The position numbers and the translations under genes are program-made. The notes beneath the pieces are model-generated. The model did no database searches, was not told where the DNA came from, and saw nothing but the letters and a program-made list of their open reading frames with translations. A stretch of 9,170 nt of DNA from an uncultured Erysipelotrichaceae bacterium (GTDB taxonomy: Bacteria; Bacillota_I; Bacilli_A; Erysipelotrichales; Coprobacillaceae), in the NCBI GenBank assembly GCA_947573745.1, contig CANPGX010000031.1:1-9170 (forward strand). Direction: 5' to 3'. Shown in pieces: positions 1-6,962 of this stretch; positions within the stretch are counted from its first letter, which is position 1, and every line of letters begins with the position of its first letter.

Positions 1-1198
1 AGTCTATCGTTTCTCCATTTCTTGGTCAAGACTTATTCCAGAGGGCACAGGTGCTATCAATCCTAAAGGGGTTGAGTTTTACAATCATTTGATTGATGAA
101 TGTTTAAAATACAACATTATCCCTTTAGTCACGATGTTCCATTTTGATTTACCTGCTGCACTTGAAGCTAAAGGCGGTTGGTCAAGAAGAGAATCTGTTG
201 ATGAATTTGTTTATTTTGCCAAAGTGATGTATGAAAATTTTGGTGATCGTGTTAAATATTGGCTAACCATTAATGAACAAAATGTCCTCACAATGATGGG
301 AGAAGTGATTGGTACTGCTAATCGTGAAAATGACCCTAACCCTAAAAAAACAGCTTACCAACAAAATCACCATATGCTTTTAGCACAAGCAAAAGCCATG
401 GCGCTTTGTCACGAAATGATTCCTGATGCTAAAATCGGCCCTGCACCCAATATCGCTTTAGCTTACCCTGCAAGTTGTAAACCAAAAGATATCTTAGCTG
501 CTCAGAACCTAAATGCCATCCGTAACTGGCTCTATCTTGATATGGCGGTCTATGGAAAATACAACAATATCGTTTGGTCTTATTTAGAATCATTAGACGC
601 TACGCCAGATATTCAACCTGGTGATATAGAAATCTTAGCAAGTGGCCATCCTGATTTCATTGGCTTTAACTATTATTCAACACAGACATGTCAATGGTCT
701 GATGGTGCTAAACAGACACAAGGGCAAGTTGATCAACAATCTGCTCGTGGAGAAGCAGGGGTTTATGAAGGTTTCAAGAATCCTCATCTTTTAACGACAG
801 AGTTTGGTTGGGAAATTGATCCAGATGGCTTTAGAGCAACAATTCGCGAAATTTACTCACGCTATCGTTTACCTTTGATCGTTACAGAAAATGGTTTAGG
901 CGCTTATGATCAATTAACTGAGGATGGAAAGATTCATGACCCATATCGTATTGAATACTTAAGAAAACATATCGAACAGCTTCGTTTAGCCATCAGTGAT
1001 GGGGTCGACATGATGGGTTATTGTCCATGGTCTGCCATTGATCTTGTTTCAACGCATGAAGGTGTCGTTAAACGTTATGGTTTTATCTATGTAAACCGTG
1101 ATGAATTTGATCTTAAAGATTTAGCGCGTTATAGAAAAGATTCTTTTTATTGGTACAAAAAAGTCATTGCCAGCAATGGAGAGGATTTGACTGATTAA
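1..1198 (+). CDS. 6-phospho-beta-glucosidase, GH1 family (5' end outside window)
   Basis: This is a cytoplasmic enzyme that hydrolyses 6-phospho-beta-glucosides brought in by a PTS to glucose-6-phosphate plus aglycone or sugar. The frame is open from base 2, where the GH1 segment FSISWSR is already readable, so the TTG at 89 is internal. Some 398 codons are visible; GH1 phospho-glucosidases usually have about 460-480, so roughly the first 65-80 residues are missing. The acid/base Glu is in LTINEQN (codon 275-277) and the nucleophile Glu in IVTENG (codon 887-889). The C-terminal SxxxxxxKxY pattern in STHEGVVKRY (from 1049) has the spacing of the phosphate-binding Ser/Lys/Tyr that marks 6-phospho enzymes rather than plain beta-glucosidases. 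A terminator follows directly. The specific substrate (cellobiose-P, aryl-glucoside-P or other) cannot be told. Confidence 0.93.
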   Translation, partial: VYRFSISWSRLIPEGTGAINPKGVEFYNHLIDECLKYNIIPLVTMFHFDLPAALEAKGGWSRRESVDEFVYFAKVMYENFGDRVKYWLTINEQNVLTMMGEVIGTANRENDPNPKKTAYQQNHHMLLAQAKAMALCHEMIPDAKIGPAPNIALAYPASCKPKDILAAQNLNAIRNWLYLDMAVYGKYNNIVWSYLESLDATPDIQPGDIEILASGHPDFIGFNYYSTQTCQWSDGAKQTQGQVDQQSARGEAGVYEGFKNPHLLTTEFGWEIDPDGFRATIREIYSRYRLPLIVTENGLGAYDQLTEDGKIHDPYRIEYLRKHIEQLRLAISDGVDMMGYCPWSAIDLVSTHEGVVKRYGFIYVNRDEFDLKDLARYRKDSFYWYKKVIASNGEDLTD

Positions 1199-1202
1199 AT
1201 TA

Positions 1203-1234
1203 GGCCTATGAGGTTTGACTCATAGGTCTTTTTT
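1203..1234 (+). terminator. Rho-independent terminator after the GH1 gene
   Basis: A 10-bp stem (1203-1212 with 1219-1228, one G-T pair) with a 6-nt loop is followed by six T. It begins 4 bases after the stop codon, separating the glucosidase from the HAD/esterase unit. Confidence 0.9.
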
Positions 1235-1276
1235 AGTTTCTATTTTATGAAAATTTTCTTCTTTTTCCTTATTTCG

Positions 1277-1306
1277 TGGTATGATAAGATAAATATAAAA
1301 AAGGAG
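1277..1306 (+). promoter_or_regulatory. Extended -10 promoter and RBS for the HAD/esterase unit
   Basis: TGgTATGAT at 1277-1285 is an extended -10 element. No good -35 is visible 16-18 bases upstream, which an extended -10 can tolerate. AAGGAG at 1301-1306 lies 7 bases before the ATG at 1314. The promoter sits after the GH1 terminator, so the downstream genes probably have their own transcript. Confidence 0.55.
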
Positions 1307-1313
1307 TGCTATT

Positions 1314-2173
1314 ATGACCTATAAACTGATTGCTTTAGACTTAGATGGAACTTTAAACAATGATCAAAAAGTCATCACACCCAAAACAAGAGAAGCTCTA
1401 ATCAAGGCCCAACAACAAGGTGCCATCGTCGTTTTAGCTTCTGGGTGGCCTAAGGCTGGTGTTTTTTGGGAAAATCAAGCACATTATCTTTTGTAATGAC
1501 ATAAGTTTCCGATACAAGATCACTTGATCTTGAGCAATACCATGGAGTTTTATTATCTTACAACGGAGGTAAAGTCATCGATGTCACGACTCAGGAAGTT
1601 TTGTTAGAAAAAGCTATCCCTTGCTCTTTAGCAAAAAAACTCTTGCGTCATTTAGAAGCTTTTGATGTCACACCTATTGTTGATAATGGGGAATTCATTT
1701 ATACCAATGACCCACAAGGATTTAACATTTCATATGAATCAGAAGGTAATCATTTACCTTTAAAGATTGTTGAAAATATTGCAGATGCAATTGATTTTAA
1801 TCCTGTAAAGATTTTAATCGCTTCACCACATGAGAAACTTGTCCCTGCATCACAAAACATTATCGAACCTTTCAAACAAGATCTGTCGTTTATCTTTTCT
1901 GCTCCCTTCTACTTAGAAGCTACTATGAAGGGGATTGATAAAGCCAAATCACTTGCTCTCATTTGTAAAAAATTAAATATTTTACCTCAGGAAGTTATGG
2001 CCTTTGGTGACGCACAAAATGATAAAAGTATGTTAGAGTTTGCGGGCCTAGGTGTAGCTATGGCCAATGCAACTGATGAATTAAAAGCTATTGCTGATGA
2101 AATTACATTATCTAATAATGAGGATGGTATTGCTCATACTTTAGCTAAATACTTTAAGGAGATCGCATTATGA
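1314..2173 (+). pseudogene. Broken Cof/YidA-type HAD-IIB sugar phosphatase
   Basis: The gene would have encoded a cytoplasmic HAD phosphatase of about 270 residues acting on sugar phosphates. The first frame (1314-1496) carries motif I, DLDGT (Asp9, Asp11), and motif II as SGWP where the family has SGRP; it then runs into unrelated residues and stops at TAA 1494-1496. The rest is in another frame, open from 1505 after an in-frame TAA at 1502-1504. It resumes with LDLEQYHG and LSYNGG, includes the motif III lysine region (MKGIDKAKSL), and ends with motif IV FGDAQND (Asp codons 2009 and 2021). Between the fragments there is not only a shift but also roughly 30-45 bases more than the family alignment would need, so a simple one-base sequencing error does not explain it. 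An 18-bp palindrome (1515-1532) lies at the rejoin point. The stop overlaps the next start (ATGA). Neither fragment alone should be active, because the catalytic Asp pair and motif IV are separated. Confidence 0.85.
1515..1532. repeat. Perfect 8-bp inverted repeat at the HAD lesion
   Basis: CAAGATCA-CT-TGATCTTG has perfect 8-bp arms and a 2-bp centre. The right arm encodes part of the conserved LDLEQ segment; the left arm falls in the extra, non-homologous stretch just before it. It could be a trace of the event that broke the gene. Confidence 0.75.
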
Positions 2174-2973
2174 TTAAATTAATTGTTACCGATATGGATG
2201 GCACTTTTCTCAATTCCAAGAACGATTACAACCGCAAACGTTTTCTCTCTTTATACCAACAGATGAAAAATAAAGGGATCCGTTTTGCTATTGCAAGTGG
2301 CAATCAATATTATCAATTAAAATCTTTTTTTGAAGATATTCAAGATGAATTAACCTATGTCGCTGAAAATGGTGCTTGGATCATTGATCGTGGTCGAGAA
2401 ATTTATAGCGCTAGTCTTCCCAAAGACCATGTTAAACTTGTTTTAAAATATCTAGAACATTTCACAGATATTCAATTAGTCGTTTGTGGTAAAAAAAATG
2501 CCTATATTTTAAAAGGAAATCCTAAATTTTATGATGAAACTCACATTTATTATCCTCGCCTTGTTGAAGTCGATAGTTTTGATGGTATTGAACGAAAGGA
2601 TCATATCCTTAAACTCAATTTCTTTTGTCCCCCTAAAAAGACGAAAACTTATTGTCAATTGATTCAAGAAAATGTTGGTAATATGGTCACGGCTATTAGC
2701 AGTGGTCACGGATGTGTTGATTTAATTATTCCTGGATTCCATAAAGGGCATGCTTTAAATTACTTATGTTATTTTTTTCATATTTCATTAGATGAATGTC
2801 TATGTTTTGGTGATGGTGGTAATGATATAGAGATGCTAAAATTAGCTAAATATAGTTACGCTATGGAAAATGCTTCTTCAAATGTAAAAAAAGCAGCCAA
2901 ATATATAGCTGGTCATCATGATCATGATGCTGTCAATGACGTTATCGAATATTATTTAAATCAAGGAGAATAA
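2170..2973 (+). CDS. HAD-IIB sugar-phosphate phosphatase, YbiV/SupH-like
   Basis: This 267-residue cytoplasmic phosphatase closely resembles E. coli YbiV/SupH (about 271 aa), including the N-terminal IVTDMDGTFLN and SGNQYYQL segments. The members studied hydrolyse a range of sugar phosphates and related small phosphates. All HAD motifs are present: Asp8/Asp10 in TDMDGT, Ser43 in ASGN, Lys192 in IPGFHKG, and Asp215/Asp219 in FGDGGND. The C2-type cap lies between motifs II and III (about residues 85-185). The start overlaps the upstream HAD stop in ATGA, and AAGGAG at 2156-2161 lies 8 bases before the ATG, so translation was probably coupled to the now broken gene but has its own RBS. The esterase follows after 3 bases. 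The physiological substrate is unknown; low specificity is typical. Confidence 0.92.
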   Translation: MIKLIVTDMDGTFLNSKNDYNRKRFLSLYQQMKNKGIRFAIASGNQYYQLKSFFEDIQDELTYVAENGAWIIDRGREIYSASLPKDHVKLVLKYLEHFTDIQLVVCGKKNAYILKGNPKFYDETHIYYPRLVEVDSFDGIERKDHILKLNFFCPPKKTKTYCQLIQENVGNMVTAISSGHGCVDLIIPGFHKGHALNYLCYFFHISLDECLCFGDGGNDIEMLKLAKYSYAMENASSNVKKAAKYIAGHHDHDAVNDVIEYYLNQGE

Positions 2974-2976
2974 AAT

Positions 2977-4044
2977 ATGGCAACTATAAACATGAATTTT
3001 TTATCTAAATGTTTAGGTAGACAAACAAATGTCACTGTTATCTTACCCACTAAAACATTTAACGAATTAAAAGATGATCTTGATTATAAATGCGGTATGA
3101 CATATCAAACCTTATGGTTACTACATGGTTTTTCAGGAGATCAAGAAGATTATATTAAGTTCAGTAATATTGTACGCTATGCAGAAGATAACAAACTCGC
3201 CGTTATCATGCCAGCTGCCTATAATGCTGGTTATACAGACGATCCTCATGGTGCTAAATATATGAGTTTTATTACTGACGAACTGATGTCACTTTGTCAA
3301 GCCTATTTCCCATTATCACTTAAACGAGAAGATAACTTTATTGGTGGTTTATCCATGGGTGGTGCTGGAACGATGAAAATAGCTTGTGCTTATCCTGAAA
3401 AGTTTGGCTACGCTTTATGTATGTCTGGCGCTTGTTCCGATCTTCATCAAGATGAACCCTCAAAAAATTGGTTTGGCACAGATCCTAAAACCTATCAGGG
3501 AAAAATTCCTGGAAATAGCCGACAAGATCAAAGAACAATCAATGATGCTTTCTTCATGGCACAAAAAAATATTCAACAAGGAAAAGTATTACCTCATTTT
3601 TATATCACAACAGGTAATCAAGACTTCGCTCTAGAGAAATGCAAAAAAGCAGCTACATATTTACACAGTTTAGGTTGCAAAGTCGATTATGAGGAAGTAG
3701 ATGGATACGGTCATGAATGGGACTTTTGGGATTTATCTTTAAGAAAAGCAATTTCTCAATGGTTTCCACTTAAAAGAAAACCTATTTTTCCTAACTATTT
3801 AGAAGAACAAGATACTGTAACTAAATTAAGTTTGATAGCAAAAAACAACGGTCTTCTACCACCTACTTATGACTTCAGACAAAGTTATGATAAACAAGGT
3901 TATCCTATTTGGCGATGTCGATGTCAAATAGAAGGATATGATTCTTCTTATGAATCCTATGCCCCTTCTAAAGAAGAAGCTAAAAAAGAAGTGGCTGATA
4001 AAATGCTAAAAGACCTTTTAAAAAATGATAAAAGCATAGATTGA
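2977..4044 (+). CDS. Esterase (EstA/FrmB type) with C-terminal dsRBD-like domain
   Basis: The protein has 355 residues. Residues about 1-268 form an alpha/beta-hydrolase of the PF00756 esterase group (tributyrin esterase EstA, S-formylglutathione hydrolase). Visible are the oxyanion HGF at 50-52, nucleophile Ser126 in GLSMGG, probable Asp216 in TTGNQDF and probable His246 in GYGHEWDFW. There is no signal peptide, so it should act on short-chain acyl esters in the cytoplasm. Such enzymes normally end just after the His-containing helix, at about 260-270 residues. This one continues to 355. Residues about 280-350 read like a double-stranded-RNA-binding domain: a first helix (TKLSLIAKNNGL), then PPTYDF, a strand with IWRCRCQIEGY, and a last helix SKEEAKKEVADKMLKDLL matching the SKKEAKxxAA signature. 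The loop-2 GPxH is replaced by QGYPIW, and the first lysine pair is KE instead of KK, so RNA binding is uncertain. AAGGAG at 2963-2968, 8 bases before ATG, fixes the start. It is the last gene of the unit, before a terminator. Confidence 0.88.
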   Translation: MATINMNFLSKCLGRQTNVTVILPTKTFNELKDDLDYKCGMTYQTLWLLHGFSGDQEDYIKFSNIVRYAEDNKLAVIMPAAYNAGYTDDPHGAKYMSFITDELMSLCQAYFPLSLKREDNFIGGLSMGGAGTMKIACAYPEKFGYALCMSGACSDLHQDEPSKNWFGTDPKTYQGKIPGNSRQDQRTINDAFFMAQKNIQQGKVLPHFYITTGNQDFALEKCKKAATYLHSLGCKVDYEEVDGYGHEWDFWDLSLRKAISQWFPLKRKPIFPNYLEEQDTVTKLSLIAKNNGLLPPTYDFRQSYDKQGYPIWRCRCQIEGYDSSYESYAPSKEEAKKEVADKMLKDLLKNDKSID

Positions 4045-4048
4045 ATTT

Positions 4049-4071
4049 AAAGTGGTTTTGACCACTTTTTT
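4049..4071 (+). terminator. Rho-independent terminator after the esterase
   Basis: AAAGTGGT (4049-4056) pairs with ACCACTTT (4061-4068) around a TTTG loop. Further T follow (4069-4071), giving six T in a row with the stem end. It closes the HAD/HAD/esterase unit 4 bases after the stop. Confidence 0.85.
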
Positions 4072-4127
4072 CTTTATCGTGTTTCACCTTTTATATTTTC
4101 TTAGCATACATTATATTGGTGTCATCT

Positions 4128-4988
4128 ATGGAAAAAAAACTCGCTTTAAAAGTTTCTATAACTACAATCTTGCTTAATATTTTTCTTACTATCCTTAAAG
4201 CACTTCTTGGCTTCTATGGACATTCTTATGCTCTTATTATGGATGCAGTTCATTCTTTAAGTGATGTATTATCCACTTTTATTGTCATCATAGGTGTTGT
4301 TCTTTCACATCGCCATAGCGATAAAAATCATCCTTATGGACATGAAAGATTAGAATGTGTTGCCTCTTTAATTCTTGCTTTGTTGCTTTTATGGGCTGGT
4401 CTCTATATGGGATTTTCAGGACTTCAAAAGCTTTATATGCGTATTCCCTCAAATCCTACTAGTATCGCTCTAATAGGAGCAATCTTATCTATTATTGTTA
4501 AAGAATGGATGTTTCTATACACGAAAAAAATAGCGCTAAAAATTCATTCGTCCTCATTGATGGCAGATGCTTACCATCACCATAGCGATGGATTATCTTC
4601 AATTGGAAGCTTTCTAGGTATTATAGGAAGTCTATTAGGATTTCCATTTTTAGATCATGTTGCCACACTATTTATTTGCCTTATTATTATTAAGCTTTCT
4701 TTTGAAATTTTATATGATGCCCTTCAAAGATTAGTCGACCATGCCTCTAGTGAAGCTATCGAATCAAAAATCATTAAACTTGTCTTATCGGATCAAGACG
4801 TCATAAGTCTGGATTCTCTTAAAACACGTTTATTTGGTTCTAAAATATATGTCGACCTTGAAATTGGATGTCTAGAAACACTCAGTCTAAAAGAAGCACA
4901 CACAATTGCTCATCGTATACATGATCAACTAGAACAAGAAATACCATTAATCAAGCATTGTATGATTCATGTCAATCCTAAAAAATAG
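4128..4988 (+). CDS. Cation diffusion facilitator (CDF) metal exporter
   Basis: This inner-membrane antiporter exports divalent metal, probably Zn2+, in exchange for protons. With the ATG at 4128 it has 286 residues, usual for CDF proteins. About six membrane segments precede a cytoplasmic C-terminal dimerisation domain (about residues 205-286, ending IHVNP). Metal-site residues are visible as HxxxD twice: His42/Asp46 in DAVHSLSD (TM2) and His150/Asp154 in DAYHHHSD (TM5). This HD-HD pattern is that of the CzcD-like zinc group, unlike the DD-HD of YiiP. The loop NHPYGHERLE is family-typical. In-frame TTG (4116) and GTG (4119) lie upstream, but neither they nor the ATG have a convincing ribosome binding site; ATG was chosen because MEKKLALKVS is a typical N-terminus. 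It is a single-gene unit between two terminators. Metal specificity is inferred only. Confidence 0.9.
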   Translation: MEKKLALKVSITTILLNIFLTILKALLGFYGHSYALIMDAVHSLSDVLSTFIVIIGVVLSHRHSDKNHPYGHERLECVASLILALLLLWAGLYMGFSGLQKLYMRIPSNPTSIALIGAILSIIVKEWMFLYTKKIALKIHSSSLMADAYHHHSDGLSSIGSFLGIIGSLLGFPFLDHVATLFICLIIIKLSFEILYDALQRLVDHASSEAIESKIIKLVLSDQDVISLDSLKTRLFGSKIYVDLEIGCLETLSLKEAHTIAHRIHDQLEQEIPLIKHCMIHVNPKK

Positions 4989-5041
4989 TTTTCACTGATA
5001 TAATCTTTTAAAATTTGTTTCTGTATTGATTTACGCATATA

Positions 5042-5086
5042 AAAATGCACCATCATCATTTGTTTTCAAATCATGAGGTGCATTTT
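5042..5086. terminator. Bidirectional terminator between CDF gene and deoC
   Basis: A long hairpin has an outer 10-bp stem AAAATGCACC/GGTGCATTTT (5042-5051 with 5077-5086). A single bulge, 4 more pairs, a C/C mismatch and 5 more pairs follow, around a TTTT loop. T-rich sequence is present on both exits, so it can serve both convergent genes. Confidence 0.85.
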
Positions 5087-5094
5087 AAATTGAT

Positions 5095-5775
5095 TTATTT
5101 TGTATGATCTAACACTTTTGGTGTTGAAGTAGATCCTAGACCGATACGATCAATTCCCATATCAATTAATTCAAAGAAATGCTCTTGTGTTCTCACGCCA
5201 CCAGATCCTTTCACTTGAATTTTTCCTTCACTGGCATCCATCATGACACGAATGATTTCCACTGTAGCACCATGATTTTCTCCACCGGTATAAAAACCTG
5301 TTGATGTTTTGACAAAATCTGCTCCTGCTTTTGCACAAGCAACAGTTGCTTTAGCCACTTCTTCTTCTGTAAGTGCATCTGTCTCTAAAATAACTTTTAA
5401 GCCAGTTTGATAACGATGTGTACACAAAGCGACTTGACGAACTTCTTCTTCAACCAAATCAAACTTTCCATCACGAATCCAACCATAATTTGCGACCATA
5501 TCTACTTCTACAACACCTTGTTCACAAATATTTCTTGCTTGTTCTACTTTGGATTGTGTTGTTGATTTCCCAAAAGGAAAATCCATAACTGCACAAACTT
5601 TTGTCGTTGTTCCCTGACACATTTCTTTTGCTAGAGCAATATCTCCAGGATTAACACAAACACTATAACATTCATGATCAATACCACATTGAATTTCTTT
5701 TCTTAGTTCCTCTTCACTGAATTGTGGTTTCAATACTGCATGATCAATATACGAAGCTAATTCTTTACGTGACAT
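5095..5775 (-). CDS. deoC: Deoxyribose-phosphate aldolase
   Basis: This cytoplasmic class I aldolase splits 2-deoxyribose-5-phosphate into glyceraldehyde-3-phosphate and acetaldehyde in deoxynucleoside breakdown. At 226 residues it has the normal bacterial length. Motifs are IDHAVLKP (10-17), EVDMV with Asp92, LKVILETD with Lys127, the Schiff-base Lys156 in FVKTSTGF, and Lys189 in QVKGSGGVR, which assists catalysis. The usual partners (deoxyribomutase, nucleoside phosphorylase, nucleoside transporter) are not next to it; it stands alone between a two-way terminator and its own promoter. The ATG at 5775 gives the expected N-terminus MSRKELASYIDH, but GAAGGA directly abuts this ATG with no spacing. 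The better-placed GAGAGG (5805-5810) serves a different ATG at 5795, out of frame. Translation initiation is therefore unusual. The product call is firm. Confidence 0.95.
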   Translation of the reverse strand: MSRKELASYIDHAVLKPQFSEEELRKEIQCGIDHECYSVCVNPGDIALAKEMCQGTTTKVCAVMDFPFGKSTTQSKVEQARNICEQGVVEVDMVANYGWIRDGKFDLVEEEVRQVALCTHRYQTGLKVILETDALTEEEVAKATVACAKAGADFVKTSTGFYTGGENHGATVEIIRVMMDASEGKIQVKGSGGVRTQEHFFELIDMGIDRIGLGSTSTPKVLDHTK

Positions 5776-5795
5776 TCCTTCTTTAATGGTTTCAT
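5757..5795 (-). CDS. Possible 12-codon leader ORF overlapping the deoC start
   Basis: ATG at 5795 opens a short frame, MKPLKKECHVKN, ending in TAG at 5757-5759, so it overlaps the first 19 bases of deoC. GAGAGG at 5805-5810 lies 9 bases upstream, a better ribosome binding site than the one abutting the deoC ATG. It may feed ribosomes to deoC by termination-reinitiation or reduce deoC expression. It may also be a chance frame; only its position and RBS support it. Confidence 0.3.
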   Translation of the reverse strand: MKPLKKECHVKN

Positions 5796-5823
5796 TTTTA
5801 TATTCCTCTCTTTCCCTAGATTT

Positions 5824-5829
5824 ATTATA
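5824..5829 (-). promoter_or_regulatory. deoC promoter -10 box
   Basis: On the - strand a perfect TATAAT (5829-5824) sits about 50 bases before the deoC ATG. With a 17-base spacer the -35 would be a weak TAGATT. No clear DeoR-type operator is visible. Confidence 0.6.
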
Positions 5830-5871
5830 CTAAATATTTGCTACGAAATCTATTTTTTATCTTTGTTGTTT

Positions 5872-5884
5872 TATGATAAGATAA
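5872..5884 (+). promoter_or_regulatory. Possible relict promoter upstream of the ROK remnant
   Basis: TATGATAAGATAA (5872-5884) is identical over 13 bases to the -10 region of the HAD/esterase unit (1280-1292). No good -35 is seen. It is followed by ATGAAATATTAG (5899-5910), which stops after three codons, so it may be what is left of a promoter and gene start. Confidence 0.3.
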
Positions 5885-5965
5885 CCTCAAAGTAAAACTA
5901 TGAAATATTAGAAAAAAATCAAAAAGAATTTATAGATACAATAGGTAAAATTTATCATCCATATA

Positions 5966-6202
5966 TTGGTTGGTGTTAATACTATTTATACTCTATTTGG
6001 GGGTTATGAAAAACAGAAAAGTCTTCTTAAACATCGTGTTAATGGTTTTGATATCGAAGAAAATATCAGTGCTCAACTGATTCTTACCAAGACACTTCAA
6101 CAACAGCTAGATAAACTTTCGTCCAAAACAGACGCTTATGCCTACTTACATCATAATGATGCCAATTTGATTGGTGCTTTATATCGTTATTTGCGTACAT
6201 AA
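5966..6202 (+). pseudogene. C-terminal remnant of a ROK-family sugar kinase
   Basis: The frame starts only at a TTG with no ribosome binding site, and the same frame has a stop at 5942-5944. Its last half resembles the C-terminus of Firmicute ROK kinases: ENISAQLILTKTLQQQLDKL aligns with the usual GGGISAQPIL segment, and HHNDANLIGALYRYL is the family's terminal helix region. The N-terminal ATP-binding DIGGT motif, the catalytic DxG and the zinc cysteine cluster of ROK proteins are absent, and the usual GGG is replaced by EEN. About 78 of the roughly 290-300 residues remain, so the protein cannot be an active kinase. The first 30 codons do not match the family and may be scrambled or out of frame. 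The family assignment rests on recognition of the C-terminal motif only. Confidence 0.6.
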
Positions 6203-6233
6203 AAAAATGTTTCTTGTATGAGAAACATTTTTT
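6202..6233. terminator. Bidirectional terminator between ROK remnant and chbG-like gene
   Basis: A perfect 12-13 bp stem (6202-6214 with 6221-6233) with a 6-base loop is flanked by A-run and T-run, so it can end transcription both ways. It overlaps the stop codons of both converging frames. Confidence 0.85.
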
Positions 6234-6948
6234 ATTTTCTTTTTAAGTGAGTATAATTGATCAATTCTATTTGCTGTGCTTTTATTTTTTCTTTAATATC
6301 TTGGCTCGTAAAATATACCACTTCTTCACTTCTAGGCAAATGATAACTTGATATACAATAAATGGTTTGATCAACAAATCCAGGATGACACATCCATTCT
6401 ATAATTTCTTCTTCTCGCTGAAATATATCACTATCAATTTCATTTTTATTAAACATTTTATCCATGACCTTAGCAAATTCAAAGCGGTCATCTTTAGGTT
6501 CTCTTAGCCTTACTGGAACATCATATTCATGTGCCAATCTCATGAGCACAGGAAAGTAATCTTCTTCCAAAGCAATATGGTGATGTGAATCTAAATGTGT
6601 TGGATGCTTACCTGCAAGATCAATAAAACGTTCAATTTGACACTTCCATTCCTCATAGACCTCATCTAAATCATATTGTGGATGCCCGTGATACTTATAG
6701 AAGTTCCCTTCTTCATTCACAAAGCTCTTTCCATCTGTCAAAGGGTGTCCCACACTCAAATTTAAATGAACACCAAGTGCTAAATCTGGATATTTTTTAG
6801 CTTCTTCTAATGAAAATACAATATCTGGCATATTCATCATACATGTTGTAGATGTCACGACACCCTCTCTATACGTTTTTAAAATTCCCAAACTTACAGC
6901 TTCACTGATACCAAAATCATCTGCATTAATGATCAGTTTTTTTACCAC
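6232..6948 (-). CDS. ChbG/YdjC-family carbohydrate deacetylase
   Basis: The family consists of zinc-dependent deacetylases; E. coli ChbG removes one acetyl group from chitobiose and its phosphorylated form, which is needed to induce and degrade the sugar. The predicted protein is cytoplasmic, about 238 residues. Motifs are NADDFG (8-13), GVHLNL with His61, HLDSHHH (His118 and His122-124), WMCHPGF with His188 and a C-terminal INYTHL. Metal ligands should come from an Asp of NADDFG, His61 and a His of HLDSHHH. The frame also offers GTG at 6957, but GAGGTG (6960-6955) lies 6 bases before the GTG at 6948, so the shorter start is preferred. It lies downstream of the PTS EIIC gene on the same strand but is separated by a terminator and probably has its own promoter. 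The context fits chitobiose or another N-acetylated disaccharide; the exact substrate is not proven. Confidence 0.9.
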   Translation of the reverse strand: MVKKLIINADDFGISEAVSLGILKTYREGVVTSTTCMMNMPDIVFSLEEAKKYPDLALGVHLNLSVGHPLTDGKSFVNEEGNFYKYHGHPQYDLDEVYEEWKCQIERFIDLAGKHPTHLDSHHHIALEEDYFPVLMRLAHEYDVPVRLREPKDDRFEFAKVMDKMFNKNEIDSDIFQREEEIIEWMCHPGFVDQTIYCISSYHLPRSEEVVYFTSQDIKEKIKAQQIELINYTHLKRK

Positions 6949-6962
6949 TTTTATCACCTCTA

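Noticed and set aside
89..91. TTG as start of the GH1 gene
   Set aside because: The frame is open upstream to base 2 and already reads as GH1 (FSISWSR), so the true start is outside the window.
2509..2709. 66-codon frame on the - strand
   Set aside because: It lies fully inside the intact YbiV-like phosphatase gene and shows no recognisable protein features.
3386..3634. 82-codon frame on the + strand
   Set aside because: It overlaps the esterase gene out of frame in its catalytic region; it is a shadow.
5051..5059. CATCATCAT as a repeat or CRISPR-like element
   Set aside because: It is only three triplets and forms part of the terminator hairpin; no arrays, IS elements, tRNA or rRNA were seen in the window.
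6949..6957. GTG at 6957 as start of the chbG-like gene
   Set aside because: That GTG is itself part of the GAGGTG ribosome binding site; the GTG at 6948 has correct spacing and still gives the complete NADDFG motif.
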